Assembly: GCA_046290575.1 (NCBI GenBank)
Contig: JBKAGX010000001.1
Coordinates: 434,001 to 498,000 of the forward strand
Source of the DNA: JANQQJ01 sp046290575
GTDB taxonomy: Bacteria; Pseudomonadota; Alphaproteobacteria; SMXS01
Direction of reading: 5' to 3'
Length of the DNA stretch: 64,000 nt
The first letter of the stretch is position 1; each line of letters opens with the position of its first letter. Below are positions 17,062 to 25,584 of this stretch, one piece after another. The position numbers were made by a program, and so were the translations under genes. A model generated the notes under the pieces. The model was not told where the DNA came from. It did not search any database and saw nothing but the letters and a program-made list of their open reading frames with translations.

Positions 17062-17792
17062 ATTACGTTTGTCAGATAGAGCCCATCCGGGGGCGCATTG
17101 AATCCCAGCGCATGACGATTACGGGCTTCAAGTGCTGCCTGAACATCATCAGCCGACCACTTGCCTTCGCCCACCAGCTTCAGCGTGCCAACCATGGAAC
17201 GGACCTGATGGTGCAGGAATGACCTTGCCTCGGCGATTACCGTGACTTCATCGGCATGGCGCATCACGTCGAGCCGGTCGAGGGTTTTGACAGGCGATTG
17301 GGCCTGACAGTGAATTGACCGGAATGTCGTGAAATCGTGATGCCCTACAAGCCGTTGCGCGGCCTCGTGCATCGCATTGCCATCCAGCGGCACGCCGACG
17401 CGCCAGGCGTAGCCCCTGTCGATGGTCAAAGGCGCTCGCCGGTTGATGATACGGTACCGATAGTGGCGGGCGATCGCGTCGAACCGGGCGTGGAATTCCG
17501 GATCCGCGATTGCCGCATTCAGTACCGCGACCGGGTCTGGCTTCAGATGATAGTTCAATGCACCCATGACTTCATGGGCGCTCTTGTCCTGCTCCAGATC
17601 GAAGTGCACCACCTGACCTTCGGCATGTACGCCCGTATCGGTGCGCCCGGCCCCGAACAGTGTGGCGGTTTCGCCGGAAAACGCCTCAATGGCATCCTCG
17701 ATGGATTGCTGCACGGACGGGCCGTTGGTCTGGCGTTGGAATCCCACAAACGGGCCGCCGTCATATTCGATGGTCAATCGATAACGCGGCAT
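17046..17792 (-). CDS. truA: tRNA pseudouridine(38-40) synthase
   Basis: This 248-residue enzyme isomerises uridines 38-40 of the tRNA anticodon arm. It begins with the family start YRLTIEYDGGPFVGFQRQ, has the catalytic Asp in GRTDTGVHAEGQVVHF, and ends with FLHHQVRSMVGTL and GLYLTNVIYP. It is the third gene of a def-fmt-truA unit: fmt ends 2 bp before its ATG. The 3' end overlaps dapE by 16 bp on the other strand. Confidence 0.97.
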   Translation of the reverse strand: MPRYRLTIEYDGGPFVGFQRQTNGPSVQQSIEDAIEAFSGETATLFGAGRTDTGVHAEGQVVHFDLEQDKSAHEVMGALNYHLKPDPVAVLNAAIADPEFHARFDAIARHYRYRIINRRAPLTIDRGYAWRVGVPLDGNAMHEAAQRLVGHHDFTTFRSIHCQAQSPVKTLDRLDVMRHADEVTVIAEARSFLHHQVRSMVGTLKLVGEGKWSADDVQAALEARNRHALGFNAPPDGLYLTNVIYPEK

Positions 17793-17794
17793 GG

Positions 17795-18718
17795 CTAGTC
17801 CAGCACGGTGCCCGTGGGCACTTGTTTGCCACGCAAAAAACTCTCTGCGTCCATCGCGGCTTTGCCGGCGCGCTGGAGCTCCAGCAGGCGCACCGCTCCG
17901 GTGCTGCAGGCGACCCTCAGGCGGTCATCCAGTATTGAGCCGGGCGCGCCGTGACCCTCAGCCAAATGGCTGCGCAGCACCTTGATGCGCTCACCCGCCA
18001 TCTCAAACCAGGCGCCGGGGACCGGGCTCAGTCCACGAATCTGGCCGTCCACGGTTTCAGCGGGCCGCGACCAGTCGATGCGGGCTTCTGCCTTATCGAT
18101 TTTGTGTGCGTAGGTGATGCCGCCTTCCGGCTGCGGTTCTGCGGCCACGCCGGCCTGCACGTCGCCCAACGCCTCAATTAGCGGTTCCATGCTGGCGGCG
18201 GCCAACGCATCGTGGAGGTCACCGGCGGTCATCTCAGGCGTGATGTCGATCTCGCGGCGGCGATAGACCGGCCCGGTGTCGAGCCCGGCTTCCATCTGCA
18301 TGATGCAGACGCCGGATTTGCGATCACCGGCCATGATCGCGCGCTGGATCGGTGCCGCGCCGCGCCAGCGCGGCAGCAAGGAGGCGTGGACATTCAGGCA
18401 GCCATATCGGGGGACATCCAGAATCGCCTGCGGCAGAATCAGCCCATAGGCGGCCACGACGGCGACATCCAGATCAAGGGCCGCGAACGTCGATTGATCA
18501 TCGGCCCCTTTCAGTCGCTCAGGCGTATGGACCTCAATCCCCAGCATGTCGGCCAGGGCATGAACGGGTGTCGGCTTGAGTTTCTTGCCACGGCCAGCGG
18601 CGCGCGGCGGCTGCGAATAGACCGCGACGATCTCGTGGCCTTCTGCTTCCGCCCACGCCGCCAAATCGGCAAGAATGACCGCCGCGAAGTCCGGCGTTCC
18701 CATGAAGGCGATACGCAT
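17795..18718 (-). CDS. fmt: Methionyl-tRNA formyltransferase
   Basis: This 307-residue enzyme formylates initiator Met-tRNA using 10-formyl-tetrahydrofolate. The N-terminal Rossmann domain opens IAFMGTPDFAAVIL, and the active-site region is LNVHASLLPRWRGAAPIQ with catalytic Asn and His. The C-terminal OB-like domain starts near GQIRGLSPVPGAWFE. It follows def by 8 bp, so formylation and deformylation enzymes are co-expressed, as in most bacteria. Confidence 0.97.
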   Translation of the reverse strand: MRIAFMGTPDFAAVILADLAAWAEAEGHEIVAVYSQPPRAAGRGKKLKPTPVHALADMLGIEVHTPERLKGADDQSTFAALDLDVAVVAAYGLILPQAILDVPRYGCLNVHASLLPRWRGAAPIQRAIMAGDRKSGVCIMQMEAGLDTGPVYRRREIDITPEMTAGDLHDALAAASMEPLIEALGDVQAGVAAEPQPEGGITYAHKIDKAEARIDWSRPAETVDGQIRGLSPVPGAWFEMAGERIKVLRSHLAEGHGAPGSILDDRLRVACSTGAVRLLELQRAGKAAMDAESFLRGKQVPTGTVLD

Positions 18719-18726
18719 GGCGTCGA

Positions 18727-19248
18727 TTATTCGGCGGCGGCTTTGCGCGCCTTCACCAGGCGGCGCACGATGATGTCCCGCTTGATGCGCGACAGGTGAT
18801 CAATGAACAGCACGCCTTCCAGATGGTCCATCTCGTGCTGGATACAGGTTGCCAGAAGGCCTTCTGCGTCTTCCTCCTGAGGGTTTCCCTCATAGTCCAG
18901 ATAGCGGAGTTTGACGGAGGCAGGCCGGTCTACCTCGGCGAATTCTTCCGGCACCGACAGGCACCCTTCATTGTAGGTCGCCAGTTCCTCAGATGCCCAG
19001 ACGATCTCCGGGTTGACGAAGTAGCGTGGTGCCGGCGCTTCGCCTTCTTCGCGGCTGGACAGATCCATGACAATCACCCGCTTGGGCACGCCGATCTGGA
19101 TCGCGGCCAGGCCGATGCCCGGGGCGTCATACATGGTGTCCAGCATGTCATCCATCAGTGTGCGCAGATCATCGTCAACCGCATCCACAGGCTTGGACAC
19201 CTGTTTCAGACTGGGATCGGGCGCGGTAATGATCGGGCGAATGGCCAT
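18727..19248 (-). CDS. def: Peptide deformylase
   Basis: This 173-residue metalloenzyme removes the formyl group from nascent proteins. All three motifs are intact: GIGLAAIQIG, EGCLSVP with the Cys metal ligand, and QHEMDHLEG with the two His ligands and catalytic Glu. It is the promoter-proximal gene of the leftward def-fmt-truA operon and is divergent from rmuC across a 94-bp gap that should hold both promoters. Confidence 0.97.
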   Translation of the reverse strand: MAIRPIITAPDPSLKQVSKPVDAVDDDLRTLMDDMLDTMYDAPGIGLAAIQIGVPKRVIVMDLSSREEGEAPAPRYFVNPEIVWASEELATYNEGCLSVPEEFAEVDRPASVKLRYLDYEGNPQEEDAEGLLATCIQHEMDHLEGVLFIDHLSRIKRDIIVRRLVKARKAAAE

Positions 19249-19342
19249 GGTCGTGTCTTTCTTGCGTGTCCAGCGTACTTAGTGCCCGTCTGAATGTCCG
19301 TCAAGCTGGGCAAGGGACTCCACCCCATGATACGATTCGGCC

Positions 19343-20449
19343 ATGCAGAATTTACCCGCTTTTGCTTATGACCCCCTCTTCCAGGCGATCTGTGGGGTCG
19401 GGCTGGTCCTGATCCTGGGGTTCATTCTGATCTGGGTGCGCCTGAAACCCGAGGAGCAACCCAAGGAAGACCCTGAAGCGATCCGCCGTCAGGCAGAGCT
19501 GGAAGGGCGGCTGAAGTCTCTGGCCGATAATCAGATCGCGCTGCAGCAGGCCATCGATCAGCGCCTCGCCAATGTGACGGAGCGTCTGGGGCAGGGGCTG
19601 CATCAAAGTGCGGAAAAGACCGCCAAATCTTTGGGAGAGTTGCAGCACCGGCTGCAGGTCATCGACAAGGCGCAGGAGAACCTGACCAAGCTGTCGACGG
19701 ATATGGTCGGTCTGCAGGACATCCTCTCCAACAAGCAGGCGCGGGGCGCCTTCGGTGAAATCCAGCTCACCGATCTGGTGACCGCGATCCTGCCGCCCCA
19801 GGCTTATGAGATGCAGGCGACGTTGTCGAATGGCCGCCGGGCTGACTGCCTGATCAAGATGCCCAATCCGCCGGGGCCGATTGCCGTGGATGCCAAATTC
19901 CCGCTGGAGAGCTATCAGTCGCTGCAGGATGCGGGAAAATCAGATGCGCGCATTGTGGCGGCGCGGACCTTCAAGGCCGATCTGCTGAAGCACGTAAATG
20001 ACATTGCCGGGAAATACATCCTGCCGGGCGAAACGGCTGAATCGGCGCTGATGTTTCTGCCGTCGGAAGCGGTCTATGCCGAACTGCATGCGAACTTTCG
20101 TGACGTGGTCGAAAAGTCCTTCGCCGCGCGCGTCTGGATTGTTTCGCCGACGACATTAATGGCGACGTTGAACACGGTGCGCGCCGTGCTGCGGGATGTG
20201 CGGATCCGGGAGCAGGCGCATCTGATCCAGGCAGAAGTCCGTACGCTCATGCAGGATGTCAGCCGCCTCGACACCCGTGTCGACAATCTGCAGAAGCACT
20301 TCGGGCAGGCTGAAAAAGATATCCGAGAGATCGGCATTTCCACCGGCAAGATTACCAGCCGCGCCGACAAGATCGAGGCGCTGGAGCTGGAAGAAGAACA
20401 GCGCCTGCGCCTGGTGCCTGACCCGGGCGTGAAGGCGGCGTCGGAGTAG
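19343..20449 (+). CDS. rmuC: DNA recombination protein RmuC
   Basis: The 368-residue product has an N-terminal membrane helix (GVGLVLILGFILIWV), then a long coiled-coil stretch (about 35-130), then the RmuC nuclease-like domain with GAFGEIQLTDLV, DAKFPLESYQ and FLPSEAVYAEL. The DAKFPLE motif corresponds to the PD-(D/E)XK-like core. RmuC limits recombination between inverted repeats in E. coli. It is the only gene of its unit and is followed by a two-hairpin repeat. Confidence 0.92.
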   Translation: MQNLPAFAYDPLFQAICGVGLVLILGFILIWVRLKPEEQPKEDPEAIRRQAELEGRLKSLADNQIALQQAIDQRLANVTERLGQGLHQSAEKTAKSLGELQHRLQVIDKAQENLTKLSTDMVGLQDILSNKQARGAFGEIQLTDLVTAILPPQAYEMQATLSNGRRADCLIKMPNPPGPIAVDAKFPLESYQSLQDAGKSDARIVAARTFKADLLKHVNDIAGKYILPGETAESALMFLPSEAVYAELHANFRDVVEKSFAARVWIVSPTTLMATLNTVRAVLRDVRIREQAHLIQAEVRTLMQDVSRLDTRVDNLQKHFGQAEKDIREIGISTGKITSRADKIEALELEEEQRLRLVPDPGVKAASE

Positions 20450-20460
20450 AAAAGTTTTGC

Positions 20461-20554
20461 CATGCCCGACAAGGCGCAAAGCGGCGCGAGCGGGCATCCA
20501 TGTTTGTCCAGATTTCAGTTGTTAAAATGGACCCCCGCTCAAGGCGGGGGTGAC
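20461..20554. repeat. Two-hairpin REP-like intergenic repeat, copy 1
   Basis: Two opposed stem-loops lie between the convergent rmuC and recR genes. The first pairs ATGCCCG with CGGGCAT; the second pairs ACCCCCGC with GCGGGGGT and ends TGACA. TCCA follows the first stem and TGGA precedes the second. The same plan recurs at 33993-34117 and 34337-34450. The second hairpin could also act in transcription termination. Confidence 0.7.
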
Positions 20555-20563
20555 AGACGAGGG

Positions 20564-21166
20564 TTAAAAGGGCAGCCGGGCGTTCATGGCCGCTGACAGC
20601 GTGCCGTCGTCCAGATAATCCAGTTCGCCGCCCACCGGCACGCCGTGGGCCAGCCGGGTGACTTTAACCCCGGTGCCGGCCAACCGGTCGGTGACGTAAT
20701 GGGCGGTGGTCTGCCCGTCGACGGTCGCATTCATCGCCAAAATGATTTCCTGGGTTTCCGGTTTGCCGGCGCGGTCGATCAGGGCGGCGATGCTCAAATC
20801 TTCAGGACCGACGCCATCCAGCGCCGACAGCACGCCGCCCAGAATGTGATAGCGGCCTTTGAAGCCCGTGCGCTCCAGCGCCCAAAGATCGGCAACATCT
20901 TCAACGACGCAGAGCGCCGCCGGATCGCGCCTTGTATCGGTGCAGATGTGGCAGGGATCAGTCGAATCGAGGTTGCCGCAGGTGGTGCATGGCTTGATTG
21001 ATGCCGCAGTCTCACTCAACGCCCGCGCCAGGGGCTCCATCACGCTGGGGCCTTTTTTCAGCAGATGCAGCACGGCCCGGCGGGCCGACCGCGGTCCCAG
21101 CCCCGGCAGCTTGGCCAGGTGCTGGATCAGGCCATCGATCTCCGGGCTGACAATCGGGCGTGGCAT
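20564..21166 (-). CDS. recR: Recombination mediator protein RecR
   Basis: The 200-residue protein has the helix-hairpin-helix LAKLPGLGPRSARRAVLHLL, a four-Cys zinc site (CTTCGNLDSTDPCHIC), and a Toprim domain (ALCVVEDVADLWALERTG through GVPVGGELDYLDDGTL). It helps load RecA at gaps together with RecF/RecO. It is the last gene of the dnaX-ybaB-recR unit, a classic bacterial order, beginning 6 bp after ybaB. Confidence 0.97.
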   Translation of the reverse strand: MPRPIVSPEIDGLIQHLAKLPGLGPRSARRAVLHLLKKGPSVMEPLARALSETAASIKPCTTCGNLDSTDPCHICTDTRRDPAALCVVEDVADLWALERTGFKGRYHILGGVLSALDGVGPEDLSIAALIDRAGKPETQEIILAMNATVDGQTTAHYVTDRLAGTGVKVTRLAHGVPVGGELDYLDDGTLSAAMNARLPF

Positions 21167-21172
21167 AGGTGG

Positions 21173-21496
21173 CTAGAACGGCATGTCCATGCCGGGGGGC
21201 AATTGCAGGCCCCCGGTAATTTTTTTCATTTCCTCTGCCGCATGCTCCTCGACACGCAGTTTGGCGTCATTGTGGGCAGCAATGATCAGGTCTTCGAGAA
21301 TCTCCACTTCGTCTGATCTGGCCAGTGACGGATCGATCTTGACGCGCTTCATGTCGCCTTTGCCGGAGAGGGTCACGGTCACCATGCCGGCGCCCGCGCT
21401 ACCGTCGATCTCGGCCTGGGCCAGCGCTTCCTGCATTTCGCCCATGCGTGACTGCATTTCCTGGGCCTGCTTCATCATCTCGGTCAGTTTTTTCAT
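21173..21496 (-). CDS. YbaB/EbfC family nucleoid-associated protein
   Basis: This 107-residue protein has the family layout: an N-terminal helix LTEMMKQAQEMQSRMGEMQ, a central sheet GMVTVTLSGKGDMKRVKIDP, and a C-terminal helix (ILEDLIIAAHNDAKLRVEE). Dimers bind DNA and affect gene expression and nucleoid structure. Its start overlaps the dnaX stop by 4 bp, so translation is coupled. Confidence 0.95.
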   Translation of the reverse strand: MKKLTEMMKQAQEMQSRMGEMQEALAQAEIDGSAGAGMVTVTLSGKGDMKRVKIDPSLARSDEVEILEDLIIAAHNDAKLRVEEHAAEEMKKITGGLQLPPGMDMPF

Positions 21497-23304
21497 GCGT
21501 CGTCGTTTTCTTCCAAATCCTGATCCAGTCCATCCGCCAGCTCCGGCGGGGTTTCATCTTCGATCACAGCGCTGATCCGCGCGCCGGGAAATGTCTCCAG
21601 CGCGGCTTTGACCAACGGGTCGGCGCTGACCTCGGCATGGAGCCGCTCTTCCGCGCTTTCTTTCTGCTGGCGCAGGGTGGGGTCGCCGCCACCACCACCG
21701 GCAACAGACACGATCCAGCGTTCGCCCGTCCAGTCGCTCAGCTTCTGGCTCAAACGGCCGGCCAGATCCGGCGGGGCGCGTTCGGTCAACCGTAGTTCGA
21801 TCCGTCCCGGCTGAAACCGCACCAGATGGGCATTGTCAGTCAGGTGGGTTTCCAACATCGGCTCGCGGTGCGCGGCAACCAGCGCGACCACCTGTTCAAA
21901 GTTCTGCGGCTGAGGGTTTGAGTCGGCGCGAGCCTCTGTTTGCGTAAGAGGTTGCGGTTCGGGCTGCGTGTTGCCGGTGGGCTGGGCCGGGCGACTGGCG
22001 GGTGGCGGGGGCGATGGGGGCTCCTCGGCGCGGGGCTGGCTCGAACCGGTACTAGCTGGTGCTGTTGGGGCCGGAGCCGCGTCAGCCGGTCTGTCGCGCA
22101 GGCTTTTGACGAGATCAGCAGGGCTGGGCAGGTCAGCGGCATAGGCGAGGCGGATCAGCACCATCTCCGCCGCGCTGATCGGCGATGGGGCAAGCCTGGC
22201 TTCTTCCAGCCCTTTCAGCAGCATCTGCCAGGCACGCGTCAGGGCCGCCATGGGCAATTGGGTCGAAACGCGCGTGCCGAACGCGCGTTCCGCATCAGAA
22301 AGCGTCTGAATGTCGGCGCCTTCGGGGACTGCTTTCAGTTGCGTCACCCAATGGGTCAGCTCCAGCAGGTCTTGCAGCACCGTGCCCGGATCGGCCCCGG
22401 CATTATACTGGTCCCGCAGATTAGCGAGCGCCGCCTTGATATCGCCGCCCATGACCTGATCGAACAGGTCGAGGATCAGCGCCCTGTCTGCCAGGCCCAG
22501 CATATCGCGCACCTGATCGGCTGAAACCGCACCAGCCCCATGGGCAATGGCCTGATCCAGCAGCGACAACCCGTCGCGAACCGAGCCGTCTGCCGCGCGG
22601 GCGAGCATGCCCAGGGCTTCGCCTTCTATGCTGACGCCCTCGCGTCCTGAAATGTCGGCGAAATAGTCTTTCAGTGTGGTTTGTTCGACGCGCCGCAGAT
22701 CGAAGCGCTGGCAGCGGGACAGGACAGTCACGGGGACCTTGCGAATCTCTGTCGTCGCGAAGACGAATTTCACATGCTCAGGCGGTTCTTCCAGCGTCTT
22801 CAGAAGCGCGTTGAAGGCATTCCGCGACAGCATGTGCACTTCATCGATGATGTAGACTTTGAAGCGCGCGCTGGCGGGCGCATATCGCACTGATTCGATG
22901 ATCTCGCGCACATCATCGACGCCGGTGCGGCTGGCCGCGTCCATTTCAATGACGTCGACATGCCGTGATTCGGCAATGGCGAGGCAATGCTCGCACTGGC
23001 CGCAGGGCTCGGTCGTGGCGCTGGTCTGCGCGCCATCCGGGCCAACGCAGTTGAGCGCGCGTGCGATCAGCCGTGCCGTGGTCGTCTTGCCGACACCGCG
23101 GACACCTGTCAGCACGAAGGCATGCGCCAGCCGGCCACTCTCGACCGCGTTGCGCAGGGTGCGGACCATCGGCTCCTGGCCGATAAGCTCGCTGAAGGTG
23201 CCAGGACGGTATTTGCGGGCGAGGACGCGATAGGCGACCTCAACGGCGCTGACCATATCGGGGGCGCTGACCATATCGGGTGTGTCGCTGGTCGCCTCTG
23301 TCAT
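21493..23304 (-). CDS. dnaX: DNA polymerase III subunits gamma/tau
   Basis: The 603-residue clamp-loader ATPase has Walker A GVRGVGKTTTARLIA, a four-Cys zinc finger between CVGPDG and CEHCLAIAES, the DEVHMLSRNAFNALLK box and the SRC motif VLSRCQRF. A Pro/Ser/Gln-rich linker (about 415-475) leads to the tau-like C-terminal domain. The N-terminus contains a perfect 18-bp tandem duplication that repeats DMVSAP, giving several possible ATG starts; the first is used here. The SRP RNA gene lies just upstream on the same strand, a conserved neighbourhood. Confidence 0.96.
   Translation of the reverse strand: MTEATSDTPDMVSAPDMVSAVEVAYRVLARKYRPGTFSELIGQEPMVRTLRNAVESGRLAHAFVLTGVRGVGKTTTARLIARALNCVGPDGAQTSATTEPCGQCEHCLAIAESRHVDVIEMDAASRTGVDDVREIIESVRYAPASARFKVYIIDEVHMLSRNAFNALLKTLEEPPEHVKFVFATTEIRKVPVTVLSRCQRFDLRRVEQTTLKDYFADISGREGVSIEGEALGMLARAADGSVRDGLSLLDQAIAHGAGAVSADQVRDMLGLADRALILDLFDQVMGGDIKAALANLRDQYNAGADPGTVLQDLLELTHWVTQLKAVPEGADIQTLSDAERAFGTRVSTQLPMAALTRAWQMLLKGLEEARLAPSPISAAEMVLIRLAYAADLPSPADLVKSLRDRPADAAPAPTAPASTGSSQPRAEEPPSPPPPASRPAQPTGNTQPEPQPLTQTEARADSNPQPQNFEQVVALVAAHREPMLETHLTDNAHLVRFQPGRIELRLTERAPPDLAGRLSQKLSDWTGERWIVSVAGGGGGDPTLRQQKESAEERLHAEVSADPLVKAALETFPGARISAVIEDETPPELADGLDQDLEENDDA
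23245..23280. repeat. Perfect 18-bp tandem duplication in dnaX 5' end
   Basis: Two identical 18-bp units (23245-23262 and 23263-23280) encode a repeated DMVSAP hexapeptide within residues about 9-20 of DnaX. Being in frame, it leaves the ATPase intact. It looks like a slippage product in a non-conserved leader. Confidence 0.85.
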
Positions 23305-23347
23305 CGCATCCGCGTTGGCGGCCTTTTTGGGAGCCGCAAAAAAGAAA

Positions 23348-23448
23348 GGTGGGAGGCTGGCAAAATGACCCGTACCGGTCTCGTTACGGCTGCTTCCTCT
23401 CGGACCTGACCGAGTTGGCGAGTGGTTCGTCCACCACCAACCTCCCGC
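23348..23448 (-). ncRNA. ffs: Signal recognition particle 4.5S-type RNA
   Basis: Read leftward, the roughly 101-nt RNA has the complete small bacterial SRP RNA plan. Its 5' strand GCGGGAGGTTGG pairs with the 3' strand CCAGCCTCCCACC. The conserved helix 8 core reads GGTCAGGTCC-GAGA-GGAAGCAGCC, with a GNRA tetraloop and the asymmetric loop that Ffh binds, followed by GTAACGAGACC and CGGGTCATTTTGCC. A T-rich tract (TTTCTTTTTT) follows the 3' end. It lies just upstream of dnaX on the same strand. Confidence 0.95.
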
Positions 23449-23530
23449 TTCCTATATCGGCCATTCGGCATCGCCGTGCAAGGGCCAGCGGATGTGTGCC
23501 TGCGGGTTCCCTATGGCAGGTGGGTTGTTT

Positions 23531-24490
23531 ATGGTGCGCGCCATGCTGAACACCATTCCGGGCCCGGACGGGCCGCACGCTTTTGCGGGAAACCCGCTCG
23601 ACCGGTCCGAGCACCTGCGGGGCAAGCCTGAGAAAATCCAAGAGCTGCTGGCGGCGCCCGACAGCCTGTTTTTGCCCTATTGGCAGCTCAAGCCGTTATT
23701 TGAACCCGGCGAATCGCCGCGCCTGCACTGGGTCGACGGGGCGACTGCCCGGCCATTTGTGGATCAGGGCGCCAATTGGGTTTTTCTGGGCATCCGGGAC
23801 GGGCGGGCGCACTTCGCTTTCGATATTTCGATCCTGGAAACGCCGGAGCGCGAAGGACCGTTCGCCGGGCAGGGCACGTTTCTGGATGCATTGCGGGCGG
23901 CAGGCTCGCTCAACCATGAGGATGCCGGGCTGATCGCGCAATCCAAGGCGCTGATCGACTGGCACTCCAGGCGCGGGTTCTGTTCGGTTTGCGGGTCGAA
24001 GACGGAAATGCGCCAGGCAGGCTCGTCACGCCATTGCACGAATGAAGACTGCAAGGCACAGCACTTCCCGCGTACCGACCCGGTGGTGATCATGCTGGCG
24101 GTCTCCAAGGGCCGGTGCCTGCTGGGGCGTCAGCCGTTTTTTCCGCCGCACATGTTTTCCGCGCTGGCCGGTTTCATCGAACCGGGCGAAACGCTGGAGG
24201 AGGCGGTGCGCCGCGAAGTGCAGGAAGAAGCCGGGGTTATTGTCGGCGATGTGCATTATCATTCCAGCCAGCCCTGGCCGTTCCCGTCCTCGCTGATGAT
24301 CGGCTGTATCTGTGACGGTATTGACGACCGCATCGATGTCGACGGCGACGAGCTGGAAGAAGCGCGCTGGTTCGACAAGGAGTTGGTGCGCGAAGCGCTG
24401 GAGGGCAAGCGGTCTGACGAGCTATGGGTGCCGCCGCCATTCGCCATTGCCCATCAGTTGATCCGGGCGTGGGTTAAGTCTGACGTTTAG
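23531..24490 (+). CDS. nudC: NAD(+) diphosphatase (NudC-type Nudix hydrolase)
   Basis: About 319 residues. A zinc ribbon (CSVCGSKTEM, then HCTNEDC) precedes the Nudix box GFIEPGETLEEAVRREVQEE, with a downstream SQPWPFPSSLM, the SQPWPFPxS signature of the NADH pyrophosphatase subgroup. It should hydrolyse NAD(H) and may remove NAD caps from RNA. Several in-frame ATGs occur; 23531 is chosen because AGGTGG lies 7 bp upstream, and starting earlier would push translation towards the divergent SRP RNA promoter. Confidence 0.93.
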   Translation: MVRAMLNTIPGPDGPHAFAGNPLDRSEHLRGKPEKIQELLAAPDSLFLPYWQLKPLFEPGESPRLHWVDGATARPFVDQGANWVFLGIRDGRAHFAFDISILETPEREGPFAGQGTFLDALRAAGSLNHEDAGLIAQSKALIDWHSRRGFCSVCGSKTEMRQAGSSRHCTNEDCKAQHFPRTDPVVIMLAVSKGRCLLGRQPFFPPHMFSALAGFIEPGETLEEAVRREVQEEAGVIVGDVHYHSSQPWPFPSSLMIGCICDGIDDRIDVDGDELEEARWFDKELVREALEGKRSDELWVPPPFAIAHQLIRAWVKSDV

Positions 24491-24514
24491 CCGCTTGACC
24501 ACCCCGTAACCACG

Positions 24515-24554
24515 TCTCGATACAATTGCTCGCTGCGAGAAACCTTTATCGAGA
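24515..24554. terminator. Hairpin between convergent nudC and pheA
   Basis: TCTCGATA (24515-24522) pairs perfectly with TATCGAGA (24547-24554), and an inner CTCGC/GCGAG stem lies in the loop. It is placed between two convergent stops. It lacks a clear U-run on either side, so it may be a weak bidirectional terminator or an RNA-stabilising hairpin. Confidence 0.45.
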
Positions 24555-24560
24555 AGCAGA

Positions 24561-25436
24561 TCAGCCGCCAACCGTGTCGCGGAAGGCATCGCGCGGATAA
24601 GCCCCCAGATGCAGGATGGTTGAGGAAAAGAATCCCAGTTCTTCGAGGGCGAGTTTTACCGAAGGGTCTTCCGGGTGGCCTTCGATATCCGCGTAGAACT
24701 GCGTCGCCTGGAAGCTGCCGGCCAGCTGATAGCTTTCCAGCTTGGTCATATTGACCCCGTTGGTCGCAAAGCCTCCCATGGCCTTGTAGAGCGCTGCCGG
24801 TACGTTTCGCACCTGGAAGACGATGCTCATCATCGTCGGTGTGCCGGGGGGTGGCACTGAGGCTTCGCGCGACATGATCAGGAACCGGGTGGTGTTGTGG
24901 ACCGCATCTTCAGCCTCTTCCACCAGCGTTTTCAGGCCATAGATTTCCGCAGCAAGCGACGAAGCGAGGGCCGCTATTTTCGGGTCGCCCAATTCAGCGA
25001 CATGTTGGGCGGCACCCGCGGTGTCCGCGTGGACATGCGCGCGGGCGCCCAGCCTTCGCAACAGCGCACGGCACTGGCCCAGCGCATGGACGTGGCTGTA
25101 AACGTCCGTGACGGCATCCAGTGTCGTAGTGGGAATACCCAGCAGCTTGTGATTTACCCGTAAGAAATGTTCACCGACGATGTGCAGGCCGGATTCGGGC
25201 AGCAGATGGTGGTTGTCTGCAACCCGGCCGGCAATCGAGTTTTCAACGGCGATCATCGCCAGCCCCGCGGTTCCGTCGGTCACGGCCTGATAGGCATCTT
25301 CAAAGGTCGCACAGGGCATCGGCACCATGTCGGGATGCGCCTGCCGGCACGCCAGATGTGAATACGCCCCGGCCTCGCCCTGGAAGGCGATAATCCGGTC
25401 CGGCGCGACGCCGCTGATGTCCTCGGCCATGCTCAT
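24561..25436 (-). CDS. pheA: Prephenate dehydratase
   Basis: This 291-residue enzyme converts prephenate to phenylpyruvate in phenylalanine synthesis. The catalytic domain starts AFQGEAGAYSHLACRQ and has the TRFLIMSREA segment with the conserved Thr-Arg-Phe. The C-terminal ACT domain (SIVFQVRNVPAALYKAMGGF, then LESYQLAGSFQATQFYADIEG) provides feedback inhibition by phenylalanine in relatives. No chorismate mutase domain is fused. It is divergent from the cytochrome c gene, an arrangement seen in other alphaproteobacteria. Confidence 0.95.
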   Translation of the reverse strand: MSMAEDISGVAPDRIIAFQGEAGAYSHLACRQAHPDMVPMPCATFEDAYQAVTDGTAGLAMIAVENSIAGRVADNHHLLPESGLHIVGEHFLRVNHKLLGIPTTTLDAVTDVYSHVHALGQCRALLRRLGARAHVHADTAGAAQHVAELGDPKIAALASSLAAEIYGLKTLVEEAEDAVHNTTRFLIMSREASVPPPGTPTMMSIVFQVRNVPAALYKAMGGFATNGVNMTKLESYQLAGSFQATQFYADIEGHPEDPSVKLALEELGFFSSTILHLGAYPRDAFRDTVGG

Positions 25437-25584
25437 GGCGCAGTTCCCTAGTCTATGCCCAGTGTGGGCGGCTGGGTCCCGGTTATACGGCTTGCCAATA
25501 AGTGGGGGAAGCAGCTAAGTTTCGCGCCGATTCAGCGAGATCTTTTTCTGCTGAGAGACGGCTCCATAGACGAGGACGACACAA

